This document shows positions 48,918-57,386 of a stretch of DNA of 64,000 bases, one piece after another (the stretch's first letter is position 1; every line of letters starts with the position of its first letter). The position numbers and the translations under genes are program-made. The notes beneath the pieces are model-generated. The model searched no databases, was not told the origin of the DNA, and worked only from the letters and a program-made list of their open reading frames with translations. The DNA lies in contig NZ_FOZI01000002.1 of NCBI RefSeq assembly GCF_900114495.1, positions 186,001 through 250,000 of the forward strand, in the 5' to 3' direction. Source of the stretch: Dyella sp. OK004 (lineage in GTDB: Bacteria; Pseudomonadota; Gammaproteobacteria; Xanthomonadales; Rhodanobacteraceae).

Positions 48918-49707
48918 ACTTCCGGGGCTCCAGCAGCTTTTCCATCACTTTCCCCACCGCCGCGAAAGCGAATGCCCCCGTGACATGCGTGGCTGCACCC
49001 AGGCCACCACCGCAAGCCAGATTGAGCGCATCGCCGCCTGGCGGACGCGTACCGCACACGGTGCCGTCGGGCTGCGGGTATTGCACGTTCTGTAGCGAAT
49101 ACACGGCGGATACGCCGAAATAACGATCGGGATTGCGCGGGAAGCCGAAATCCTGGCGAAGCTTTTTCCGGACCAGACTGAACATCGCGTCGTGTTCCGT
49201 GCGCGACAGATCGCGCACACGAATCTGCGTGGGATCGGTGCGCCCGCCCGCCGAGCCCACTGTCACTATCGGCAGCTTGCGGCGGCGGCACCAGGCGATA
49301 GCTTCGAGTTTCACGCGAAAGGCGTCGCAGGCGTCGAGCACAACGTCGTAGCCCCGATCGAGCAACTCATCCAGGGTGGCGGGCGTCAGGAAGCGTTCGA
49401 TCGCGTCGACCTGGATCGCCGGATTGATCGCCTTCGCACGTGCCGCGATCACCCCGACCTTGGTCTTGCCGTACTCACCATCCAATGCGTGCAACTGGCG
49501 ATTGGTGTTGGAAACGCAGACCTCATCCGCATCGATCAGCGTGAGCTTGCCTACACCACTGCGCGCCAACGCCTCGGCCGCCCACGAGCCGACGCCGCCG
49601 ATGCCGATCACGCAGACATGCCCCTGCTGCAGCCGGTCAACACTGCCGACGCCATACAAGCGCTCGACGCCCTGAAAGCGCTCCGCCGGAAACGCGATCG
49701 CACTCAT
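48916..49707 (-). CDS. tcdA: tRNA threonylcarbamoyladenosine dehydratase TcdA
   Basis: A 263-residue ThiF/E1-like enzyme that cyclises t6A to ct6A in tRNAs reading ANN codons. It has the ATP site VCVIGIGGVGSWAAEALARSG, SNTNRQLHAL, VLDACDAFRVKLEAI and SVDR-like N-terminal YGVGSVDRLQQG. Key arginines in LIDADEVCVSNTNRQ are kept. It is convergent with phaB, and the gene ends in a hairpin stem. Confidence 0.95.
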   Translation of the reverse strand: MSAIAFPAERFQGVERLYGVGSVDRLQQGHVCVIGIGGVGSWAAEALARSGVGKLTLIDADEVCVSNTNRQLHALDGEYGKTKVGVIAARAKAINPAIQVDAIERFLTPATLDELLDRGYDVVLDACDAFRVKLEAIAWCRRRKLPIVTVGSAGGRTDPTQIRVRDLSRTEHDAMFSLVRKKLRQDFGFPRNPDRYFGVSAVYSLQNVQYPQPDGTVCGTRPPGGDALNLACGGGLGAATHVTGAFAFAAVGKVMEKLLEPRK

Positions 49708-49873
49708 GCGTTCACCACAGCGCGGCAGCTGGCGGAATGAAATCGAAGGCCGGACATCACGAACGTACTCCAGGGGTTTGCAGGACGCGCCATTCTATCC
49801 GCGCCGCAGAATGAGCGCCCGCAGAGCACGTGTTACCCTCCCCGCCTTTCCACACCGGCTTGGAGTTTCACGC

Positions 49874-50263
49874 ATGCGTGCAGCGCTATTGATCGTTCTC
49901 GGACTCGCCATCGGCATCATCGGCACGGTCTTCAGCATGAATGCGATCAAGCAGCGCAACCCGTTCCCGCACGCGGTGATGGTGGTGATGGCACATCACG
50001 TGGGCGACCTGCGCAATGCCGTGAAGGCCCAGCGTTGCGAGGCCACGCAAAACCAGGAACAGCTGGGCCGACTGCTGGCCATCTCCACGGATATCGCCGC
50101 GGCCTTTCCCGGCGTGGAGCAGGGCTTTACCGACGAAGCGCAGCATCTGCACAGCCAGATCCAGGCCGCCGTACAGGCCGCACCGGCGGATTGCGCCGCG
50201 CTGACCGCTGCCCTCAAGCCGGTGGGCGAAACCTGCCAGTCCTGTCATCAGAAATACCGCTGA
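49874..50263 (+). CDS. Membrane-anchored cytochrome c'-like protein
   Basis: A 129-residue protein with an uncleaved-looking N-terminal helix (about 3-22, AALLIVLGLAIGIIGTVF) and a four-helix-bundle body ending in CQSCHQKYR, with haem-attachment Cys121, Cys124 and His125 close to the C-terminus as in class II cytochromes c'. Haem would be periplasmic. Usual cytochromes c' are soluble; the anchor is notable. The role may be nitric oxide binding or electron transfer; not determinable here. Confidence 0.82.
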   Translation: MRAALLIVLGLAIGIIGTVFSMNAIKQRNPFPHAVMVVMAHHVGDLRNAVKAQRCEATQNQEQLGRLLAISTDIAAAFPGVEQGFTDEAQHLHSQIQAAVQAAPADCAALTAALKPVGETCQSCHQKYR

Positions 50264-50363
50264 GCGCGCCGCTCTGATGTAGAAGCCCGCCCTGTGGGCG
50301 ACAAACCGTCGGGACTGCCGGTTTGCACGGCGAAGCCGCCCGAAGGGTGAGGGCCATGGCTGG

Positions 50364-50406
50364 CCCGAATGAAACGGCCCCTAAGAGCCGCACTTTTTCA
50401 TTCGGG
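50364..50406. repeat. Nested stem-loop in the gap after the cytochrome gene
   Basis: CCCGAATGAAA (50364-50374) and TTTCATTCGGG (50396-50406) enclose an inner CGGC/GCCG stem. The gap 50264-50462 has no credible gene; it also contains GCGCTCCTAC (about 50434), a common dispersed motif in related genomes. Confidence 0.6.
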
Positions 50407-50462
50407 AGAGCTGGCCCAGCTACACGCACAGGATGCGCTCCTACGCACTACGCCAGAAGCCT

Positions 50463-50765
50463 TCAGATCCGCACTTTGCCGCGCAGGATCTGCCAGTACA
50501 TCACCCAATCGCCCAGCAGGCTGTAGAGCGGATGGCTGAATGTGGCTGGCCGGTTTTTCTCGAACACGAAGTGCCCCAACCAGGCAAAGCCATAACCGGC
50601 CACCGGCGTCAGCCACAACCAGGCCAGGCGCCCCGTAACGATGGCCAGCAGTACTACGAGCACTACCAGCGTGCTGCCAACGAAGTGCATGCGCCGGCAA
50701 TTGCGATCGCTGTGTTCGGTCAGGTAGTACGGATAGAAATCACGAAAACTAGCGAACCCGGACAT
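50463..50765 (-). CDS. Mpo1/YGL010w-like (DUF962) membrane protein
   Basis: A 100-residue protein with the DUF962 opening YYLTEHSDRNCRRMHFVGS, two hydrophobic helices (about 30-50 and 52-66), and the ending FVFEKNRPATFSHPLYSLLGDWVMYW. In yeast, Mpo1 is an Fe(II) dioxygenase acting on 2-hydroxy fatty acids via histidines; His18, His27, His65 and His78-type positions are present here. The bacterial function is not known. Confidence 0.88.
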   Translation of the reverse strand: MSGFASFRDFYPYYLTEHSDRNCRRMHFVGSTLVVLVVLLAIVTGRLAWLWLTPVAGYGFAWLGHFVFEKNRPATFSHPLYSLLGDWVMYWQILRGKVRI

Positions 50766-50836
50766 GCGTTATCCCCGTAATGCCATGGCGGCGAGCGTAA
50801 TCCGCCGCCCATGCCATTGCATGCGCACCCGCAGCA

Positions 50837-51712
50837 TCAGCGCGTGGGTAACGGAATGAATTCCACCTCGTCGCCCGCCACTTTGCCATAGCGCTGCTCC
50901 TGCCATTCGAGCTTGGCCTGTTCGATGCGCTCCTTGCGGCTCGACACGAAGTTCCACCACAGATGCCGCTCGCCATCCAGCGGTGCGCCGCCAAACAGCA
51001 TCACGCGACTGGCCTTGGTGGCTTTGATCGGTGCCGCGGTGGCGCCGGTCTGTGCTGCGGCTTGCGCAGCTGGAACGGTCAGACCATCCCAGCTCACCTC
51101 ACCTTCGATCACACAGAGTCCGCGCTCGATGTGTTTCTCTGGCCAGGCCAGCTCCGCTCCTGTGTCCAGGGTTGCTTCCACGAAAAACATCGACGCAAAT
51201 ACCTTTACCGGCGAGCGCTCGCCGTAGCCCGTACCGGCGATCAGCACCAGTTCGGCGCCCGGCCGGCGGATACGCGGCAAAGTATCGGCGGCGTGATGAT
51301 GGAACTCCGGATCGACCTCTTCGTCTTTCTGCGGCAATGCCACCCACACCTGCACACCATGCATGCGCTGGCCGTCGCGACGCTCATCGGGTGGCGTGCG
51401 CTCCGAATGCGCAATGCCCCGCCCCGCCGTCATCCAATTCACTTCGCCCGGACGGATATCCGCCTCGCTGCCCACGGTATCGCGATGGCGAATGGCGCCA
51501 TCGAACAGCCAGGTCACCGTGGCCAGACCGATATGCGGATGCGGCCGCACATCCATGCCGCGTCCCGGCGCAAAATCCACAGGCCCCATCAAATCGAAGA
51601 ACACGAACGGCCCCACGTGCCGCGCCAGCAACACCGGCAGCAGGCGGCGCACGGTGAAGCCATCGCCGAGGTCATGCAGGCGTCCTTCGATCAGGGTCGG
51701 GGTCTGTTCCAT
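50837..51712 (-). CDS. Pirin family protein
   Basis: A 291-residue bicupin. The N-terminal metal site lies in VRPHPHIGLATVTW (two histidines) with the downstream His-Glu pair in GIAHSERTPP. RRLLPVLLARHVGPFVFFDLMGP is the family opening, divided here. Pirins include quercetin dioxygenases and regulatory proteins. AAGGA precedes the ATG at 51710-51712. It lies 28 bases after an Old Yellow Enzyme gene on the same strand, so co-transcription is likely. Confidence 0.93.
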   Translation of the reverse strand: MEQTPTLIEGRLHDLGDGFTVRRLLPVLLARHVGPFVFFDLMGPVDFAPGRGMDVRPHPHIGLATVTWLFDGAIRHRDTVGSEADIRPGEVNWMTAGRGIAHSERTPPDERRDGQRMHGVQVWVALPQKDEEVDPEFHHHAADTLPRIRRPGAELVLIAGTGYGERSPVKVFASMFFVEATLDTGAELAWPEKHIERGLCVIEGEVSWDGLTVPAAQAAAQTGATAAPIKATKASRVMLFGGAPLDGERHLWWNFVSSRKERIEQAKLEWQEQRYGKVAGDEVEFIPLPTR

Positions 51713-51740
51713 GAAGATTCCTTGGTTTGTCGGGCGTGGT

Positions 51741-52799
51741 TTACCAGGCTCGCTGATATTGCGCCGGCGCTTCGATCTTCGCACCCAGCTCCTGCGCCGC
51801 GCGGCGCGGGAAATACGGGTCGCGCAGACTCTCGCGGGCGATCAGCACCACATCCGCATCTTCGTCGTTGATGATGTCGGCCGCGTGGCCGGCCTCGGTG
51901 ATCAGGCCCACAGCACCGGTGGCGATGCCTGCTTCGCGGCGGATGCGCGCCGCGAAAGGCACTTGATAGCCAGGCCCCAGCGGGATTTTCACGTGCGGCA
52001 CCAAGCCGCCGCTGGATACATCGATCAAGTCCACATCCAATGCCTTCAACTCTCGGGCCAAGCGCACGCTCTGCTCGATATCCCAGCCACCCTCATGCCA
52101 GTCGGTAGCGGAGATGCGCACCCACAACGGCAACTCGACCGGCCATACCTTGCGTACTGCAGCGATCACTTCGCGCAACAGGCGGGTGCGATTTTCGAAG
52201 CTGCCGCCGTAAGCATCGTCACGATGGTTGCTGAGCGACGAGAGAAATTGGTGCAGTAAATAGCCATGGGCCGCATGCAGTTCCACCAGCTGAAAACCGG
52301 CCGCGAGCGCGCGCTCAGCGGCTGTGCGGAAGTCTGCCACCACTGTGCGCAAACCTTCGGCATCCAAGGCCTGCGGCGTGTGCCACCCCTGATCAAAGGG
52401 AATCGCCGACGGCGCCACCGTGGTCCAGGCGTCCTGCTCCGCATTCAAGGGACCGCCGCCTTCCCACGGCCGATGCACGCTCGCCTTGCGCCCTGCATGC
52501 GCCAACTGCACGCCCGGGATGGCGCCCTGAGCTGCAATGAAGCGCGTGATCGGTCGCCACGCATCGCGCTGAGCATCGTTCCACAAGCCCACATCCGCAG
52601 GCGAAATGCGGCCTTGGGCAGAGATCGCCGTAGCCTCAGCGATCACTACGGCTGCGCCACCGACTGCGCGGCTACCGAGATGGACGAGATGCCAATCGTC
52701 CGGCAGACCATCGACGGCGGAGTACTGGCACATCGGCGCGACCGCCAAGCGATTGCGCAAGGTGAGGTTGCGCTGGGTCAGCGGGGTATAGAGATTCAT
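51741..52799 (-). CDS. namA: Old Yellow Enzyme, NamA/YqjM-like NADPH dehydrogenase
   Basis: A 352-residue FMN-dependent ene-reductase. FMN and substrate residues are in NRLAVAPMCQYSAVDG (Cys near the flavin), QLAHAGRKAS (the His pair region) and ELHAAHGYLLHQFLS; the C-terminus has EDADVVLIARESLRDPYFP. YGGSFENRTRLLREV is standard. It reduces activated alkenes and nitro compounds. The ATG at 52797-52799 gives MNLYTPLTQRNLTLRNR. It forms a unit with pirin. Confidence 0.93.
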   Translation of the reverse strand: MNLYTPLTQRNLTLRNRLAVAPMCQYSAVDGLPDDWHLVHLGSRAVGGAAVVIAEATAISAQGRISPADVGLWNDAQRDAWRPITRFIAAQGAIPGVQLAHAGRKASVHRPWEGGGPLNAEQDAWTTVAPSAIPFDQGWHTPQALDAEGLRTVVADFRTAAERALAAGFQLVELHAAHGYLLHQFLSSLSNHRDDAYGGSFENRTRLLREVIAAVRKVWPVELPLWVRISATDWHEGGWDIEQSVRLARELKALDVDLIDVSSGGLVPHVKIPLGPGYQVPFAARIRREAGIATGAVGLITEAGHAADIINDEDADVVLIARESLRDPYFPRRAAQELGAKIEAPAQYQRAW

Positions 52800-52852
52800 C
52801 AGGGCTGCCTTGAAGAAAACTATATTGCAGATGCCGGCACGCAGGCCCGGCT

Positions 52853-53764
52853 TCAAGAGGTGGCAGCACTCCGTGCGTTCGTCTTCGTCGTGGCCGCCAT
52901 CCAGCGAGCGATGCGCGCGGCGACCGCTTCCGACGATTTCATCCAGGCAAAGTGGTCGGCTGGCGTGCCATCCAGATCCTGTGGTGTCAGTACCTCACGC
53001 TCGGCATGGACACGAGGCATCTTCCCTAGCAGCCAGGCCAGCGAGGCTTCGGGTCCCAACCAGTCGTCGCGCAGACGCAAAGCCAGCAGCGGCAGATCAA
53101 GTTCGGAGAGGCGCGCCTCGAAATCCACTGACACACCAGCTGCCGCATAGCGACCGGTACGGCCGCTGCGCGCCCAATCAGCAATCACGCTGCGTGCCTC
53201 GTTGCCGCCGAAACCGATCCGTCGCCCCGGCAAATAACCCATGAGACGGGCCAGCCACGGCGCGAGTACATAGGAAAGCCCAATCAGATAAGCCTGACGA
53301 AAACGCCGCCAATATGGCGAACCACTCGCTACCAACGCGATACCGGCATGTTCATGCGGATATAGGCTGGCATAAAGCGACGCGAGCTGACCGCCCAGAC
53401 TGTGGCCGCCAAGCCAGCACGGCAGCCCCACAAAACGCTCGCGAGCGGCGGCGATGCCCGCCGGCAAATCGGCCTGCAGCAGTTCGCGATACGCCCAGTC
53501 GTTATTCCGCCCCGCCCGTTGATCGCTCGAGCCAATACCGCGCCATTCATGCAGTGTCACAGCGATACCACGTGCAGCCAGCGCCTCAGCCAAGGGCAGG
53601 TAGTGTTTCGCGGCAATGCCCATTGCCGGTAGCCAATAAAGCAGCCCTGCTGGCGCATGCAAAGGTGTTACCAGCAGCAAATCGGCTTTCGCGCCATCCG
53701 CGGCAATCACCGGAAGTATCGCGGAAACCCGTGGGCCGAAGACGGACGCCTGTGATTCCTGCAC
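52853..53764 (-). CDS. Alpha/beta hydrolase
   Basis: A 303-residue serine hydrolase. The nucleophile elbow is GGHSLGG with Ser122; the acid is probably Asp in LRLRDDWLG and the histidine lies in PADHFAWM. YLPLAEALAARGIAVTLHEWRGIGSS is typical of the YheT/lysophospholipase-like group. The start is GTG at 53762-53764, with GGAAA upstream. The function, esterase or lipase, is not defined by context. It is upstream of the OYE-pirin pair with a 53-base gap. Confidence 0.85.
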   Translation of the reverse strand: MQESQASVFGPRVSAILPVIAADGAKADLLLVTPLHAPAGLLYWLPAMGIAAKHYLPLAEALAARGIAVTLHEWRGIGSSDQRAGRNNDWAYRELLQADLPAGIAAARERFVGLPCWLGGHSLGGQLASLYASLYPHEHAGIALVASGSPYWRRFRQAYLIGLSYVLAPWLARLMGYLPGRRIGFGGNEARSVIADWARSGRTGRYAAAGVSVDFEARLSELDLPLLALRLRDDWLGPEASLAWLLGKMPRVHAEREVLTPQDLDGTPADHFAWMKSSEAVAARIARWMAATTKTNARSAATS

Positions 53765-53835
53765 CGGACATTTCCAAGCAAATGAGATAACCCACAGGCT
53801 AGCGAAGTTGATTCAAGCCAGCTACACACCACAAG

Positions 53836-53865
53836 AAAAAGGGCCGGCTTGCGCCGACCCTTTTT
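53836..53865. terminator. Terminator after the first csp gene
   Basis: AAAAAGGGCCGGC, loop TTGC, GCCGACCCTTTTT with one C/A mismatch. T-runs are on both strands, so it serves the minus-strand csp. Confidence 0.88.
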
Positions 53866-53884
53866 GCCAAACTATGTTCTGAAT

Positions 53885-54094
53885 TCAGGCTGGCACGACT
53901 TCATCGGCCTGCAGGCCTTTTTGGCCGTTGACCACCTTGAAGGTGACCTTCTGCCCCTCTTTCAAACTCTTGAAGCCACTACCCTGGATGGCACGGAAAT
54001 GCACGAACACATCCGGGCCACTCTCCCTGCTAATGAAGCCAAAACCTTTGGCGTCGTTGAACCATTTGACAGTGCCTGTTTCACGATCCGACAT
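53885..54094 (-). CDS. Cold-shock protein (CspA family), copy 1
   Basis: 69 residues of a single OB-fold RNA chaperone. RNP1 is KGFGFIS (about 16-22) and RNP2 is VFVHF. It is about 85 percent identical by eye to copy 2 at 54364. The ATG is at 54092-54094. It has its own terminator and leader. It melts RNA structure and may act in cold or stationary stress. Confidence 0.95.
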   Translation of the reverse strand: MSDRETGTVKWFNDAKGFGFISRESGPDVFVHFRAIQGSGFKSLKEGQKVTFKVVNGQKGLQADEVVPA

Positions 54095-54250
54095 GACTCA
54101 CTCCGATTGACTCGATACTGAGACAAATCAGCCTCCCCTTTGGCCGACGACTTACTGGGCATGCAGGGAATCGGGTGAGGCGATGCGGGACTCTTGGAGC
54201 CGGACACCGGGGCACGCACGTGACCTGACAAACACAGTGGAATGAGCATA
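54095..54250 (-). promoter_or_regulatory. Leader and promoter of csp copy 1
   Basis: A likely -10 TATGCT (54250-54245) is followed five bases on by CACTGTGTTTG (54239-54229), identical to the copy 2 leader. CATCGCCTCACCC (54185-54173) and CCAGTAAG (near 54151) are also shared. The long untranslated leader of about 145 bases resembles cspA-type thermosensing leaders. Confidence 0.65.
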
Positions 54251-54311
54251 GCGGATTTTCTTAAATGCAAGTAGCTAATGGTCACAGTTAATGCGGCCGC
54301 CGCCTTGCATA

Positions 54312-54343
54312 AAAAAAGCCAGGCATTGCTGCCTGGCTTTTTT
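54312..54343 (-). terminator. Terminator after the second csp gene
   Basis: AAAAAAGCCAGGCA, loop TTGC, TGCCTGGCTTTTTT, perfect 14-bp pairing with T-runs on both strands. Confidence 0.93.
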
Positions 54344-54363
54344 ACGTACATCGGCGGATTAAA

Positions 54364-54573
54364 TCAGGCCGCCTGAACCTCGTCAGCCTGCAGACCCTTC
54401 TGGCCCTGCACAACCTTGAAGCTCACCTTCTGGCCTTCCTGGAGGCTCTTGAAGCCATTGCCCTGGATAGCACGAAAATGCACGAAGACGTCGGGGCCGT
54501 TGTCACGGCTGATGAAGCCGAAGCCCTTGGCGTCGTTGAACCACTTGACGGTACCGATCTGACGATCAGACAT
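54364..54573 (-). CDS. Cold-shock protein (CspA family), copy 2
   Basis: 69 residues, with KGFGFIS and VFVHF RNP motifs and ending LQADEVQAA. Differences from copy 1 are few (RQIG for RETG, RDNG for RESG, and VQGQ for VNGQ). The ATG at 54571-54573 is chosen; an in-frame ATG three codons earlier (54582) lacks a ribosome site. The two genes look like a recent tandem duplication that included their leaders. Confidence 0.95.
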   Translation of the reverse strand: MSDRQIGTVKWFNDAKGFGFISRDNGPDVFVHFRAIQGNGFKSLQEGQKVSFKVVQGQKGLQADEVQAA

Positions 54574-54742
54574 GTAAATCACTCCATAAGGTTTTTAATG
54601 AGACTCGGCCAGCCCAACCGGGATAGCCGGCTTACTGGTGTGCAAGGAAACCCTAGGGGTGAGGCGATGTAGCAGATCGCTGATCAGCGGCATCGGGTCA
54701 CAAAACTCTGGTGACCCCGGCAAACACAGTGCGGGAATGATA
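54574..54742 (-). promoter_or_regulatory. Leader and promoter of csp copy 2
   Basis: A likely -10 TATCAT (54742-54737) is followed five bases on by CACTGTGTTTG (54731-54721), with CATCGCCTCACCC at 54669-54657. The layout is the same as in copy 1, giving a leader of about 150 bases. The rest of 54743-54973 probably holds the promoter of the divergent lipoprotein; no other gene is seen. Confidence 0.65.
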
Positions 54743-54973
54743 CCCGCATCCCTGTGGAAAGGCGATTCTGGGGTTTTCCCCTGCTGAATGGGTTTACCGG
54801 CGGCGTTCAAAAAAAGCAGCCCCGACATCCTTTATTTCCCTTTACCGGCACTCGATTCAGCTTTTCTTTACGCGTCGCATTGTCTATTGCGCCTGCTTTC
54901 ACGCAGCCCGACAAGGCTGCCCCAATCCATGCGGACATGCCCGTCCCGGGCCCGCCAGTCGAGGAGATCCACC

Positions 54974-55447
54974 ATGTCCAGCCTGCCTTCACGCCTTGCT
55001 TTGATCATCCTGTCCGGTGGGCTTGTCCTGGCCGGCTGCGCCGACAAGACGACGCGCCCGACCACCACCTCGGCCACGAGCGGCAGTTCCTCGACCACCA
55101 CCACCCAGGGCACCACTACCCGCAGCAGCGGCACCGCCGTCAGCAAGCCACGCCCGGCCAAGGCCGCCACACAGGCCCTGCCTGACAACACCGGCGTCCA
55201 GGCCTGCGACGACTACCTTGCCTCCTACATGGCCTGTCACCAGGCCGCAGGCATTTACGCCCCCGACCAGATCGAGGGTCGCTACGAGGCCATGCGCAAT
55301 AGTCTGCTAAAGGACTCGCTGGACCCGACAATCCGTCCGCAACTTGAACGCCGCTGCACCTCGCTGGCCAGTCAGCTGCACCAGGCCCTACATGGCAAGG
55401 CCTGCGCGGCCGGCCCCGCGACAGCAACCAGCAGCGCGCAACCCTGA
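54974..55447 (+). CDS. Small lipoprotein of unknown function
   Basis: 157 residues. The lipoprotein signal ends LAGC with Cys22, followed by about 45 residues rich in Thr and Ser (TTTSATSGSSSTTTTQG), a flexible linker. The folded part has four cysteines (QACDDYLASYMACHQAAG; ERRCTSLA; GKACAAG), possibly disulfide-bonded. It is not recognised from known families. GAGGAG precedes the ATG. It is convergent with ycaQ, four bases apart. Confidence 0.75.
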   Translation: MSSLPSRLALIILSGGLVLAGCADKTTRPTTTSATSGSSSTTTTQGTTTRSSGTAVSKPRPAKAATQALPDNTGVQACDDYLASYMACHQAAGIYAPDQIEGRYEAMRNSLLKDSLDPTIRPQLERRCTSLASQLHQALHGKACAAGPATATSSAQP

Positions 55448-55451
55448 GCCG

Positions 55452-56756
55452 CTAACCCCGCCATAGCGCCCGCAGGGCCGATGCAATGCCGGAAGGCTGG
55501 CATCGGCCCAGGCGGACCTTCGGGGTGCCGTGCCACTGCGCGGTAGCGGCGATGGCCTCGGCCAGGGATGCCAGCAGCGACGGCGACGGCTCCACGCCGA
55601 CTTCCAGGTGCAGTGACTTCACTTCGAACACACCTTCTATCCGATGCGCCTTGGCATCGAGACGCCCCACCAGGCTGCCGCAATGCAGAATCGGCAGGAC
55701 GTAATAACCATAGCGCCGCTTGGGTGCCGGCACGTAGCACTCAATGGTGTATTCGAAGCCGAACATCGCCTGCACACGTGCGCGATCCCATACCAGCGGG
55801 TCGAACGGGGACAGCAACGTGGTATGCGTCGCGCGAAGCCGGCCCTGGGTAGCCTGCTGCAACAGGTCCGCATGATCGGCATGTACATAGGCCGGTACCT
55901 TCCAGCCATGCACCGACACCTTGAGCAACTCGCCTGAGGCGACCAGCGGCGCCAGCTCCTGCTCGGTCACCATAGGTTTCAGCCGGTAGTAGTCGGCGAT
56001 CCAGCGCGCTTGCGTGATACCCAGCGCACGCACACTGTCGAGAATGAAGTGGCGACGTAGTGCGACGTGATCCAGCACCACCGCTGCTTCGTCCAGCGGC
56101 GGATCGAGCCGGGCGATGACGTTCTCCGCCAGGTCATACACGCGCTGGAAGCGCTCGCGTCGCGCCACCATCAAATCGCCCAGCGCGAACCACGCTTCCA
56201 GCCAGCGCTTCTCCGGCTTCCACGACCACCAGCCACTGGTGCCACGACCCTCACTCGCGAAATCGGCGGCGCGCGCCGGACCGGAGTCGCGAATGCGCTT
56301 CAGCAATCCATCCATGCCTTCACGCTGTTCGCGATGCATGCGCGCCGCATGGCGGTGTGCCCAATGTCCTTCACGCTGTCCGCGCCATGCGCGATGCCAG
56401 GCATAGTCGGTGGCGGTGACAAAGCAGGCTTCATGCGCCCAGCATTCCGCCAGCCGTCCTTGCGCCAGTGCCTCATCCAGCCACACCGGCTCGTAATCTC
56501 CCAGGCGCGAATGCAGTACCAGATAAGGACTACGCGCCACGACATGAATGGTATCGATCTGCAACAGCCGCATGCGCGCGATCGCATCCACTACATCGGC
56601 ACGCTTCGCGCGCTTGCGCGGCGCACGCAGCAAACCTTGCGCCGCCAGTTGCATACGCTGTGCCTGCGACAGGCTAAGACTGATCGTTGGAGATGAAGCG
56701 AGAGACAACGATGACAAAGTCTTCACGTCATCAGGGCGCAAATGTTGTGCAGGCAT
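55452..56756 (-). CDS. ycaQ: YcaQ-like DNA glycosylase (HTH_42, crosslink repair)
   Basis: 434 residues of the winged-helix HTH_42 family, which unhooks interstrand crosslinks and removes alkylated bases. The catalytic Q-x-D motif is Gln66-Ile67-Asp68 (MRLLQIDTI), followed by HVVARSPYLVLHSRLG. HEACFVTATDYAWHRAW and AHRIEGVFEVKSLHLE are typical. The N-terminus before residue 28 is probably not conserved and the start may be internal. It is monocistronic. Confidence 0.9.
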   Translation of the reverse strand: MPAQHLRPDDVKTLSSLSLASSPTISLSLSQAQRMQLAAQGLLRAPRKRAKRADVVDAIARMRLLQIDTIHVVARSPYLVLHSRLGDYEPVWLDEALAQGRLAECWAHEACFVTATDYAWHRAWRGQREGHWAHRHAARMHREQREGMDGLLKRIRDSGPARAADFASEGRGTSGWWSWKPEKRWLEAWFALGDLMVARRERFQRVYDLAENVIARLDPPLDEAAVVLDHVALRRHFILDSVRALGITQARWIADYYRLKPMVTEQELAPLVASGELLKVSVHGWKVPAYVHADHADLLQQATQGRLRATHTTLLSPFDPLVWDRARVQAMFGFEYTIECYVPAPKRRYGYYVLPILHCGSLVGRLDAKAHRIEGVFEVKSLHLEVGVEPSPSLLASLAEAIAATAQWHGTPKVRLGRCQPSGIASALRALWRG

Positions 56757-56866
56757 TTACCCAGCCTTTGTTAGCGTGTCCACAGCGCGGGATGTACCGC
56801 GGCTCTAGCCGCTTTCGATTCCCACGCCTTCCGTCCTCGAGCCAGTCATTCTGGCATGGAGTATCG

Positions 56867-57274
56867 ATGATGAAATCCCGCAAACCACTGTTGACCCTTC
56901 TCGTCTCCGGCTCGCTGTTGTTCGCCGGTACGCTGCTGGCGCAGAACCAGCCGATGTCACCGCCTCCACCGCCGCCGCCCACGCAGAACACGCCGCCTCC
57001 GCCGACACAGCAGGCTCCGATGACCGCGCCAGCACCGACTGGCCAGGCCAGCGCCAGCCCGCAGCAGGCCCAGGTCACCATCAACTCCAGTGTCCCGCCG
57101 GTGAAGGATGCCGGCCCGCCACCGGACTTCGCGCAGCTGTCGGGCGGCAAGGGTTACATCACGGAAGACGAAGCATCGGCTTACCCGCCACTGGCCAATG
57201 ACTTCCTGCATGCGTCTGGTGGCAGCAAGCATCTGAGCAAGGCCGCCTATGCCCGCTGGTTGAAGCAGCGCTAA
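56867..57274 (+). CDS. Exported proline-rich protein with degenerate EF-hand-like tail
   Basis: 135 residues. A signal peptide (MKSRKPLLTLLVSGSLLFAG) ends near LLAQ, then a Pro/Gln-rich run with seven prolines in a row. The C-terminal 45 residues (GGKGYITEDEASAYPPLANDF...HLSKAAYARWL) recall two EF-hand helices with the calcium aspartates lost. GGAG precedes the first ATG. The role is unknown; a similar gene class occurs in Xanthomonadales. It is followed by pldA. Confidence 0.75.
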   Translation: MMKSRKPLLTLLVSGSLLFAGTLLAQNQPMSPPPPPPPTQNTPPPPTQQAPMTAPAPTGQASASPQQAQVTINSSVPPVKDAGPPPDFAQLSGGKGYITEDEASAYPPLANDFLHASGGSKHLSKAAYARWLKQR

Positions 57275-57386
57275 GCTTGCGGCACCTTTGACGCCGGCCG
57301 CGGTTCGCCGCGGCCGGCGTTTTCGTGTGCGGTGTTTCGTACGCGCCGATTCATACCGCCCGGATGGGCGCAACGTGGAGTACGCA

